In this document: one piece after another, positions 7,079 to 14,193 of the stretch
Position numbering within the stretch: position 1 is the first letter of the stretch
How the letters are laid out: every line of letters starts with the position of its first letter
Origin: Flavobacteriaceae bacterium
GTDB lineage: Bacteria > Bacteroidota > Bacteroidia > Flavobacteriales > Flavobacteriaceae
Assembly: GCA_020347545.1 (NCBI GenBank)
Contig: CP070731.1
Coordinates: 2,367,594-2,382,589, forward strand
Length of the DNA: 14,996 bases
Reading direction: 5' to 3'
The notes under the pieces: model-generated
Told to the model about the DNA's origin: nothing
What the model saw: only the letters and a program-made list of their open reading frames with translations
Database searches by the model: none
Made by a program: the position numbers and the translations under genes

Positions 7079-8512
7079 TTAAAACTCAGCACTTTGAGGT
7101 GTTCTTGGGAATGGAATGACATCCCTTATGTTGCCCATACCGGTTGCAAACTGGACCATTCTTTCAAAACCGAGGCCAAAACCGGAATGAACGGCTGTAC
7201 CAAACTTTCTTAGATCCAGATACCACCATAATTCTTTTTCATCAATATCCAGAGCCTTGATTTTTTCTTTCAAGACATCCAGTCTTTCTTCCCTTTGGCT
7301 TCCACCCACAATTTCTCCTATGCCAGGAAACAACACATCCATGGCCCTCACAGTTTTCCCATCGTCATTTAAACGCATGTAAAAGGCTTTTATGTTGGCA
7401 GGATAATCAAAAAGAATTACCGGGGATTTGAAATGTTTTTCAACCAGGTATCTTTCGTGTTCGCTTTGAAGATCTGCACCCCACTCATGGATAGGGAACT
7501 TGAATTTCTTCTTTTTATTCGGTTTGGAATTCTTTAAAATCTCAATAGCTTCTGTATAACTCACTCTTTTAAAGTTGTTCTCTATGACAAACTTTAATTT
7601 TTCACGCAGGGCCATTTCACTTCTTTGAGCTGCAGGTTTTGTCTTTTCTTCATCCAATAATCTTTTTTCCAGAAATTCAAGATCATCCTGACAATGCTCC
7701 AGAATATATCCAAGTATGTACTTGATAAAGTCCTCACTCAGATCCATATTGGCGTCGAGGTCGTTAAAGGCAACTTCAGGTTCAACCATCCAGAACTCAG
7801 CAAGGTGACGGGAAGTATTTGAATTTTCGGCTCTGAATGTAGGGCCGAAGGTATAGACCTTCCCAAGAGCCATGGCATAGGATTCAGCTTCAAGCTGACC
7901 CGATACCGTAAGATTGGTCTCCTTACCAAAAAAGTCTTCCTTAAAATCAATTTCTCCCTCCTCATTTAAAGGAGGGTTCTTTTTGTCAAGTGTTGAAACA
8001 CTGAACATTTCTCCTGCACCTTCTGCATCCGACCCTGTAATAATCGGGGCATGAAAATAGTAAAACCCGTTATTGATAAAATACTGATGGATGGCAAAAG
8101 ACAAAACTGATCTGATTCTCATCACCGCACTAAAGGTATTTGTGCGAATTCTCAGGTGAGCATTCTCACGAAGGAACTCCATACTGTGCTTTTTTGGTTG
8201 AATCGGGTATTCTTCCGGGTTGGATCCTCCAAGTATTGCAATCTCCGAAACCTGAATTTCCACGGTCTGGCCCTTGCCCTGGCTTTCCACAAGTATACCC
8301 TTGATGTCAAGTGCTGCACCTGTTGAGACTTGTTTTAAATCTTCTTCAGGAAATTTTTCAAAATCGATGACACACTGGATATTTTTTATGGTAGAACCGT
8401 CATTAAGGGCAATAAAGCGATTGCTCCTGAACGTTTTTACCCATCCTTTTACCTGTACTTCCTGTAATATATGTTTTGCCTCTAAAAGCTCTGCTACACT
8501 TAAGTTTTGCAT
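7079..8512 (-). CDS. asnS: Asparagine--tRNA ligase
   Basis: A class IIb aminoacyl-tRNA synthetase that charges tRNA-Asn with asparagine using ATP. The N-terminal OB-fold anticodon-binding domain (about 1-105) contains VQVKGWVKTFRS and FIALNDGS. The catalytic core has the motif 1 region (about 149-167, GFYYFHAPIITGSDAEGAGEMF), motif 2 (FRAENSNTSRHLAEF, from 226) and motif 3 (GFGLGFERMV, 444-453), ending at SAEF. A basic insertion (KPNKKKKFKF, about 330-339) and the long mid-domain are usual for Bacteroidota enzymes. The start is taken as ATG at 8512 (477 residues). The reading frame extends to a TTG at 8533, but that codon lies inside the -7 promoter element, so it would not be on the transcript. 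The AsnRS-specific C-terminus and normal length argue for a fully active enzyme. It is followed by rpoN. Confidence 0.97.
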   Translation of the reverse strand: MQNLSVAELLEAKHILQEVQVKGWVKTFRSNRFIALNDGSTIKNIQCVIDFEKFPEEDLKQVSTGAALDIKGILVESQGKGQTVEIQVSEIAILGGSNPEEYPIQPKKHSMEFLRENAHLRIRTNTFSAVMRIRSVLSFAIHQYFINNGFYYFHAPIITGSDAEGAGEMFSVSTLDKKNPPLNEEGEIDFKEDFFGKETNLTVSGQLEAESYAMALGKVYTFGPTFRAENSNTSRHLAEFWMVEPEVAFNDLDANMDLSEDFIKYILGYILEHCQDDLEFLEKRLLDEEKTKPAAQRSEMALREKLKFVIENNFKRVSYTEAIEILKNSKPNKKKKFKFPIHEWGADLQSEHERYLVEKHFKSPVILFDYPANIKAFYMRLNDDGKTVRAMDVLFPGIGEIVGGSQREERLDVLKEKIKALDIDEKELWWYLDLRKFGTAVHSGFGLGFERMVQFATGMGNIRDVIPFPRTPQSAEF

Positions 8513-8530
8513 CCTCAAAATTTTAGGAGG

Positions 8531-8561
8531 CAAAGATACACAAAGCGTTAAAATTGGGAAA
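8531..8561 (-). promoter_or_regulatory. Probable Bacteroidota promoter of asnS
   Basis: On the minus strand, TATCTTTG (plus 8531-8538) is an exact TAnnTTTG. Nineteen bases upstream is TTTC (8558-8561), a partial -33 match. The ATG at 8512 is 18 bases downstream, giving a very short leader. The element overlaps the alternative TTG start at 8533 and so decides the asnS start. Confidence 0.62.
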
Positions 8562-8567
8562 GTATAT

Positions 8568-9428
8568 TTATTTTAAAATTTCCATCAGATACTCGCCATA
8601 TCCACTTTTTAAAAGAGGTTCAGCCACTGTTTTTAGCTGTTCAGCATCAATAAAACCTTTTCTGAAGGCAATCTCTTCAATACATCCGATCTTAAGCCCT
8701 TGTCGTTCTTCGATCACCTGAACAAATTGCTGTGCCTGGATAAGTGAGTTAAAAGTTCCTGTATCCAGCCAGGCCGTGCCTCTTCCCAGGGTTACAACCC
8801 TGAGATTACCTTCTTCCAGATAGGCTTTGTTGATATCCGTGATTTCATATTCCCCACGGGGTGAAGGTTTTATATTTTTGGCTTTGTGGACTACTGAATT
8901 ATCATAAAAATAGATACCCGGAACCGCATAATTTGATTTAGGATGTTCCGGTTTTTCTTCAATAGAAACCACCTTTCTGTTTTCATCAAATTCAACGACC
9001 CCGTATCTTTCAGGATCATTAACATGATAAGCAAAAACAACCCCTCCTTCAGATTCTGAAGCTTGTGTCAATCTTCTTTCAAGGTCAGCACCATAAAAAA
9101 TATTATCCCCTAAAATTAGGGCAACATCGTCATCTCCGATGAAAGATTCTCCTATGACAAAAGCCTGAGCCAGTCCGTTTGGAATTTCCTGTACGGCGTA
9201 TTCAAAACGGCATCCAAGTTTCTTGCCATCGCCCAAAAGCCTTTTAAATAAAGGTAAATCATGAGGTGTTGAGATGATCAGCACTTCCTTGATGCCCGCG
9301 AGCATTAAAACAGAAAGCGGATAATAGATCATCGGCTTGTCATAAACCGGCATCAACTGCTTGCTGACAGCAAGTGTCAGGGGATGTAATCTGGTGCCGC
9401 TTCCACCGGCAAGAATGATTCCTTTCAT
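8568..9428 (-). CDS. rfbA: Glucose-1-phosphate thymidylyltransferase
   Basis: A 286-residue nucleotidyltransferase that makes dTDP-glucose from dTTP and glucose-1-phosphate, the first step of dTDP-L-rhamnose and related sugar synthesis for surface polysaccharides. The nucleotide-binding signature GGSGTRLHPLT is at 8-18, with K23 and the PVYDKPMIYYP substrate segment (27-37). GLAQAF (85-90) and LILGDNIFYG (D108, Mg2+-binding Asp) follow, then EEKPEHPKS (157-164) and AWLDTGTF with D222, the second expected metal ligand. Length is standard for RmlA. It begins 14 bases after the exporter gene and is probably co-transcribed with it. Unusually, rfbB, rfbC and rfbD are not adjacent, so the rest of the pathway must lie elsewhere. 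Confidence 0.97.
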   Translation of the reverse strand: MKGIILAGGSGTRLHPLTLAVSKQLMPVYDKPMIYYPLSVLMLAGIKEVLIISTPHDLPLFKRLLGDGKKLGCRFEYAVQEIPNGLAQAFVIGESFIGDDDVALILGDNIFYGADLERRLTQASESEGGVVFAYHVNDPERYGVVEFDENRKVVSIEEKPEHPKSNYAVPGIYFYDNSVVHKAKNIKPSPRGEYEITDINKAYLEEGNLRVVTLGRGTAWLDTGTFNSLIQAQQFVQVIEERQGLKIGCIEEIAFRKGFIDAEQLKTVAEPLLKSGYGEYLMEILK

Positions 9429-9442
9429 AGTAATTCCATTAT

Positions 9443-11812
9443 TTAATTTTCTTCATCCTCCTTGGGGATAAGTGTAATTGCAGGTTTCTTAAATGTTTTT
9501 TTATTGGCGATCTTCGATTCCAAAGACAATAACAATGAAGGTAAAAGTAACAAATTCGATACCATCGCAAAGAGAAGTGTGACAGAGACAAGTCCACCCA
9601 AGGCTATGGTTCCTCCAAAACTTGAAACCGTAAAGACCAAAAATCCAAAGAATAGAACCACCGAGGTATAAAACATACTTACTCCTGTTTCCCTAAGGGC
9701 AGCATAAACTGATTTGCGAACATTCCATTTATGCGCTATAAGTTCCTGTCTGTATTTGGCAAGAAAGTGAATGGTATCATCCACTGAAATACCAAAGGCA
9801 ATACTAAATACCAAAACGGTAGAAGGCTTAATCGGAACACCCAGATACCCCATTAATCCTGCAGTAATAAGTAATGGAAGAATGTTCGGGATCAATGATA
9901 TGATGATCATTTTGTAAGAACGGAACATCCAGGCCATAAAAAGAGAAATCAAAAATATGGCCAACGATAGTGAGATCACCAGATTTTTAACCAGATAATT
10001 GGTTCCTTTTAAAAATACAAGCGCCTTGCCCGTTAGCGATACATCGTATCGTTCTTTTGGAAAAACCTGATTCACTTTTTCCTGTATTCGCCTCTCTATG
10101 TTCTCCATTTTGTCCGTTCCAATATCCTTCATAAAGGTTGTCATTCTTGCAAACTGGCCGGTGGAATCGACAAAATCATTTAATTGCTCAGAGGTGGCAT
10201 CCGAATTTTTAGTGTAGGCCAGGATGAAATTTTTCTCCTGTTCGGTGGGTAACTGATAATATTTTGGATTGCCATTGTAAAAGGCCTGCTTCGAATACTT
10301 TACCATGTTCAGAATCGAGATGGATTTGGATAATTCAGGAATCTCATTGATTTCCTCATCCAGTTTGTTCATTCTTTTCATCGTAGACAGGTTCATAACA
10401 CCTTTTTTCTTTTTGGTGTCGATCAGTATCTCCAATGGCATAATGCCGCCAAACTCTTTTTCAAAGAAGAGAATGTCTTTATAGAATTGTTTTCCTTTGG
10501 GCATATCTTCTATTAAACTACCGGAAACCCGAATCATATAAACTCCTATTATACTTGTAACAATAATGATAACGGTGGATATATAAATTCCTATGCGGTG
10601 ATGCCGAACCGTATTTTCCATCCAGTTAACAATGGCATCGATCCATTTTCTCTCGAGATGCTCAAGGTGTTTGTCCTTGGGCTTATGCATAAAACTGTAG
10701 ATGATGGGTATAATCAGAAGCGACAGAATAAAAATAGCAAGTATATTGATCGAAGCAATTATACCAAACTCATTTAAAAGCTGACTGTTTGTAAAAATAA
10801 AGGTGGCAAATCCGGAAGCAGTGGTGATATTGGTCATCAGGGTTGCATTACCAATTTTAGAAATTACGCGTTGCAGGGATTTTGACTGATTACCGTGTTT
10901 TTTAACTTCCTGCTGGTATTTGTTGATCAAAAAGATGGCATTCGGAACTCCGATAACAATAATCAAAGGAGGTATCAGTGCCATGAGCACTGAAATTTCG
11001 TATTGAAACCATCCAATAAAACCGAGGGCCCATACCACCCCAATACTCACAACGGTCATCGTAATAAAAGTGGCACGATAAGACCTGAAGAACAACCAAA
11101 AAATCAGAGAAGTAATAAATAGCGCAAGGCCGACAAATATTCCTATTTCATCAATGATGTTCTGGGCATTCATAGTTCTGATGTAAGGCATACCGGAGAC
11201 TCTTACATCCAATCCGGTTTCTTTTTCAAAAGCTTCCACGGAAGGATTTAATACATCAAAAACAAATCGTTCCCTTTTCTTTGTATTGACTATGGCCTTG
11301 TCGAGGTAAATAGCTGTTTGAACCGTACCGGTCTCTTTATTAAAAAGAATGTTGTCGAAGAACGGCAATTTGTCGAAGAGCTCGTTCCTGATTACAGCTA
11401 CTTCTTCGTCGGTTACAGGGTTGTTTTCATAAAGAGGTTCTACAAAGAATTTTTGATTTTTTTTATCCTTTTTTAATTTTTTGATATCTCCAACTGAAAT
11501 AGAAAAGTCCACTTCAGGAAATGAATCCAACATATGGGAGAAGTCATTCCACTTGTTAAAATTATCCACCTTGAAAATACTGCTGTCCTGAACCGCCAGA
11601 ATGATCATATTTCCCTCTTCCCCGAAGATGTCGAGAAAGTTGTCATACTTGATATTTTCAATATGGTCCTTGGGAAGAAGATTGGCTTCGGAATGTGAGA
11701 ATTTAATATTCTGAATTTTTGAACCCAGAAATACCGTGGCAGCTGCCAAAACAATAAGAATAAAAATCCTCTGTTTTAGAATAAACCTTGAAACTACCTG
11801 CCAAAAATTCAT
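9443..11812 (-). CDS. RND superfamily exporter, MMPL/HAE3-like (patched-type) transporter
   Basis: A 789-residue inner-membrane transporter with the two-fold RND layout. TM1 is at about 15-34, with a periplasmic domain at 35-220 and TM2-TM6 at about 222-375. After a short cytoplasmic linker, TM7 is at 407-427, a second periplasmic domain at 428-608 and TM8-TM12 at about 609-764. It lacks the long loops and size (about 1,000 residues) of AcrB-type pumps and fits the shorter MMPL/hydrophobe-exporter class. That class commonly moves lipids, hopanoids or other hydrophobic envelope molecules. The TM10 motif GISVDDTIHFLAKY (674-687) has the acidic pair used for proton coupling. The matching TM4 segment, GVPNAIFLINKY (288-299), has Asn-Ala instead. 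It has no adjacent membrane-fusion or outer-membrane channel gene. It is located between frr and rfbA and is probably in an operon with rfbA. Cargo is unknown. Confidence 0.88.
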   Translation of the reverse strand: MNFWQVVSRFILKQRIFILIVLAAATVFLGSKIQNIKFSHSEANLLPKDHIENIKYDNFLDIFGEEGNMIILAVQDSSIFKVDNFNKWNDFSHMLDSFPEVDFSISVGDIKKLKKDKKNQKFFVEPLYENNPVTDEEVAVIRNELFDKLPFFDNILFNKETGTVQTAIYLDKAIVNTKKRERFVFDVLNPSVEAFEKETGLDVRVSGMPYIRTMNAQNIIDEIGIFVGLALFITSLIFWLFFRSYRATFITMTVVSIGVVWALGFIGWFQYEISVLMALIPPLIIVIGVPNAIFLINKYQQEVKKHGNQSKSLQRVISKIGNATLMTNITTASGFATFIFTNSQLLNEFGIIASINILAIFILSLLIIPIIYSFMHKPKDKHLEHLERKWIDAIVNWMENTVRHHRIGIYISTVIIIVTSIIGVYMIRVSGSLIEDMPKGKQFYKDILFFEKEFGGIMPLEILIDTKKKKGVMNLSTMKRMNKLDEEINEIPELSKSISILNMVKYSKQAFYNGNPKYYQLPTEQEKNFILAYTKNSDATSEQLNDFVDSTGQFARMTTFMKDIGTDKMENIERRIQEKVNQVFPKERYDVSLTGKALVFLKGTNYLVKNLVISLSLAIFLISLFMAWMFRSYKMIIISLIPNILPLLITAGLMGYLGVPIKPSTVLVFSIAFGISVDDTIHFLAKYRQELIAHKWNVRKSVYAALRETGVSMFYTSVVLFFGFLVFTVSSFGGTIALGGLVSVTLLFAMVSNLLLLPSLLLSLESKIANKKTFKKPAITLIPKEDEEN

Positions 11813-11911
11813 AATTAAATATATTTTCCCTTCAAACCGTCAATGATCCTCAACATTATCATGAAAATTTTTGACAAAATGGTTGATCAATAAGTGAATG
11901 CAATCACGGGA

Positions 11912-12466
11912 TTAGACCGTCATAATTTCTTTTTCTTTTTTGACATACAAGGCATCAACCTTTTTGATATAGGAATCGGTAAGTTCCTGAACATCTATTT
12001 CAGCATTGGCCAAAAGATCCTCAGAAATATCAAGTTTTTTTAATTCGTGGTTCGCCTCTTTACGATCATTTCTAACACTCACCTTTGCATTTTCGGCCTC
12101 GGCTTTAGCGTGTTTGGCAAGTTCCTTTCTTCTTTCTTCTGTAAGGATCGGTACATTGATGATTACACTTTCCCCGTTATTCATCGGGTTAAAACCTAAA
12201 TTGGCCGTCAAAATACCTTTCTCAATTTCAGGGATCAGTTGCTTTTCCCAAGGCTGAATCGTTATCGTATGGGCATCCAGGGTATTCACGTTGGCCACCT
12301 GGGTTAGCGGGGTCAAGGCCCCGTAATACTCAACTTTCACCCCGTTGAGCATTGAAGGTGTTGCCTTTCCGGCCCGGATGTTAAGGAATTCTACTTCGAG
12401 GTGATGGATAGCATTATCCATATTTTCTTTTGCTGAATCTACAATAAATTGAACTTCTTCATTCAT
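11912..12466 (-). CDS. frr: Ribosome recycling factor
   Basis: A 184-residue tRNA-shaped protein that, with EF-G, splits the post-termination ribosome so that it can be reused. Recognisable segments are FLNIRAGKATPSMLNGVKVEYYG (27-49, including conserved R31), TPLTQVANV, IQPWEK, a GESVIINVPILTEERRKEL core, and the C-terminal three-helix-bundle part VRNDRKEANHELKKL. Its length is typical (about 185). It starts 12 bases after the pyrH stop, so the two genes form one unit, as in most bacteria. Confidence 0.98.
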   Translation of the reverse strand: MNEEVQFIVDSAKENMDNAIHHLEVEFLNIRAGKATPSMLNGVKVEYYGALTPLTQVANVNTLDAHTITIQPWEKQLIPEIEKGILTANLGFNPMNNGESVIINVPILTEERRKELAKHAKAEAENAKVSVRNDRKEANHELKKLDISEDLLANAEIDVQELTDSYIKKVDALYVKKEKEIMTV

Positions 12467-12478
12467 GATATTAAAGAT

Positions 12479-13186
12479 TTAAGAATTGACTAAGGTTCCT
12501 ACATTTTCACCTGATATAACTTTCATCAGGTTTCCTTTTTTGTTCATATCAAAAACAATGATAGGAAGGTCATTTTCTTCACTCAATGTGAAAGCGGTCA
12601 TATCCATAACTTTCAGATCCTTGTTCATGACTTCTTTAAAGGTAATATTTTCAAACTTAATGGCACTCGAATCTTTTTCAGGATCAGACGTGTAGATTCC
12701 ATCCACACGAGTACCCTTGATGATCACGTCGGCATTTATTTCTATCGCTCTCAATACAGCAGCAGTATCCGTTGTAAAATAAGGATTTCCGGTTCCGCCT
12801 CCAAAGATCACTACCCGTCCTTTCTCAAGGTGTCTTACTGCCCTTCTCTTGATAAATGGTTCTGCGATTTGTTTCATTTCAATTGAAGTCAATAATCGCG
12901 TTTGCAGGGAAGCTTCTTCCAGAGCGCTCTGAAGAGCAAGACCATTAATGATAGTTGCAAGCATCCCCATATAATCTCCTTGAACACGGTCCATTCCATT
13001 GCTGGCACCTGCAAGACCTCTGAATATATTGCCTCCTCCTATTACAATGGCTACTTCCACCCCTTTGTCAACAATATTTTTTATATCGGCGGCATAATCG
13101 GCCAGCCTGTTGGAATCAATACCGTAGTTTCTATCACCCATTAAGGCTTCACCACTTAGCTTTAGAAGAATTCTTTTGTATTTCAT
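12479..13186 (-). CDS. pyrH: UMP kinase
   Basis: A 235-residue bacterial-type hexameric UMP kinase of the amino acid kinase family, which phosphorylates UMP to UDP and is usually activated by GTP and inhibited by UTP. Visible signatures are KRILLKLSGEAL (4-15, phosphate-binding lysine), VIGGGNIFRG (48-57), the UMP-binding and specificity region around DYMGMLAT (71-78), GGGTGNPYFTTDTAAVLRA (129-147) and IIKGTRVDGIYTSDP (155-169). The length is standard. It is separated from tsf by a terminator and its own promoter, and runs straight into frr. Confidence 0.98.
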   Translation of the reverse strand: MKYKRILLKLSGEALMGDRNYGIDSNRLADYAADIKNIVDKGVEVAIVIGGGNIFRGLAGASNGMDRVQGDYMGMLATIINGLALQSALEEASLQTRLLTSIEMKQIAEPFIKRRAVRHLEKGRVVIFGGGTGNPYFTTDTAAVLRAIEINADVIIKGTRVDGIYTSDPEKDSSAIKFENITFKEVMNKDLKVMDMTAFTLSEENDLPIIVFDMNKKGNLMKVISGENVGTLVNS

Positions 13187-13208
13187 AGATTTTATGATGT
13201 GAGATGTG

Positions 13209-13242
13209 CAAATATAATAAATATTACCGATGATAAATTCAA
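13209..13242 (-). promoter_or_regulatory. Probable Bacteroidota promoter of pyrH-frr
   Basis: On the minus strand, TATATTTG (plus 13209-13216) matches TAnnTTTG exactly, and TTG (13240-13242) lies 23 bases upstream, at the upper limit of known spacing. The ATG of pyrH is 22 bases downstream of the -7 element. It follows the tsf terminator, as expected for a new transcription unit. Confidence 0.62.
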
Positions 13243-13278
13243 CAAACAGCCGTAAAATAACAGGAATATAAACAGGAT

Positions 13279-13310
13279 AAAAAAAGGCCCGGGATATTCC
13301 CGGGCCTTTT
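13279..13310 (-). terminator. Rho-independent terminator of rpsB-tsf
   Basis: A very strong hairpin: perfect 13-pair arms (plus 13282-13294 and 13298-13310, core GGCCCGGGA/TCCCGGGCC) around a 3-base loop, followed on the minus strand by a run of seven T. It lies about 22 bases after the tsf stop. Confidence 0.94.
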
Positions 13311-13331
13311 AAAAAGTATGTATTTTAGAGA

Positions 13332-14150
13332 TTAACCTAAGGCTACTCTTTTAAAATCTACAACTTCAACATCACCAATTGATTTTACATATTTGGCAAC
13401 GCTAATTTTACCATCTTTAATGAAATCCTGATTCACCAAGGTATTGTCCTTAAAGAATCTTTTGATCTTACCCTGAGCAATTTTGTCAAGCATTGCTTCT
13501 GGCTTTCCTTCCTGACGTAGTTGATCTTTTGCAATTTCAATTTCTTTGTCAATTACTGTCTGATCAACTCCAGCTTCATTCAAAGCGATAGGGTTCATCG
13601 CAGCAGCCTGCATGGCTACATCTTTTGCCACCTCGTCAGCTCCGTCAACTTTTGCAGACAAACCAACGATTGTAGCAATCTTACCAGAATGAATGTAGGA
13701 ACCTACGTATGGAGCAGAGATTTTTTCAAAAGCAGAAAGCTCAATTTTTTCTCCGATTACACCCGTTTGTTCGATCAATTTTTCCTGAACTGATATACCG
13801 TTAAAATCAGCACCCAATAATTCTTCTTTTGTATTACTGTTAAGTGCTTTTTCAGCTAATTCCTTAGCCAGATTAACGAATTTTTCATTTTTACCAACGA
13901 AATCAGTCTCACAACCCAATACAATTACGGCACCTTCCGTGCGGTCTTCATTAACAACGGCTACAGCAGCACCTTCAGTAGATTCTCTGTCGGCTCTTTT
14001 TGCAGCAACTTTCTGACCTTTTTTACGTAAAATTTCGATCGCCAAATCAAAATCACCTTCTGCTTCAACGAGGGCTTTTTTACAGTCCATCATTCCAGCA
14101 CCAGTGGTTTTTCTCAATTTGTTTACTTCAGCAGCTGTTATTTTTGTCAT
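13332..14150 (-). CDS. tsf: Translation elongation factor Ts
   Basis: A 272-residue nucleotide exchange factor that releases GDP from EF-Tu. The N-terminal UBA-like domain (1-45) carries AAEVNKLRKTTGAGMMDCKKAL and AIEILRKKG. The EF-Tu contact motif TDFV is at 82-85 (GCETDFVGKNEKFV), within the core. The two-subdomain core continues with PYVGSYIHSGKIATIVGL and VAMQAAAMNPIAL, then QLRQEGKPEAMLDKIAQGKIKRFF, and the usual DQ/FVKD-like C-terminus follows. Length is within the family range. It starts 43 bases after rpsB in the same direction and ends at a strong terminator. Confidence 0.98.
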   Translation of the reverse strand: MTKITAAEVNKLRKTTGAGMMDCKKALVEAEGDFDLAIEILRKKGQKVAAKRADRESTEGAAVAVVNEDRTEGAVIVLGCETDFVGKNEKFVNLAKELAEKALNSNTKEELLGADFNGISVQEKLIEQTGVIGEKIELSAFEKISAPYVGSYIHSGKIATIVGLSAKVDGADEVAKDVAMQAAAMNPIALNEAGVDQTVIDKEIEIAKDQLRQEGKPEAMLDKIAQGKIKRFFKDNTLVNQDFIKDGKISVAKYVKSIGDVEVVDFKRVALG

Positions 14151-14166
14151 TTTTTTATGTTTAATC

Positions 14167-14182
14167 GTTATCGTCAGATAAC
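14167..14182 (-). other. Short perfect hairpin between rpsB and tsf
   Basis: GTTATC, a 4-base loop and GATAAC form a 6-pair stem with a tetraloop inside the 43-base rpsB-tsf gap. It has no T-run directly after it, so it is not a terminator. It may be an mRNA stability or processing element, or chance. Confidence 0.4.
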
Positions 14183-14193
14183 AAGTTCTACAA

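Noticed and set aside
7057..7080. CAGG/CCTG imperfect inverted repeat after asnS as a terminator
   Set aside because: Only four closing pairs with a large loop and no T-run.
11815..11840. TATATTTA with an upstream TTG at 17 bases, next to the exporter ATG
   Set aside because: The element ends three bases before the ATG, so transcription would start inside the coding sequence.
11851..11877. Possible promoter before the RND/MMPL exporter (TTG, 16 bases, TAATGTTG on the minus strand)
   Set aside because: One mismatch in the -7 element and a spacer just below the usual range; it remains possible but not well enough supported, and no terminator after frr is seen.
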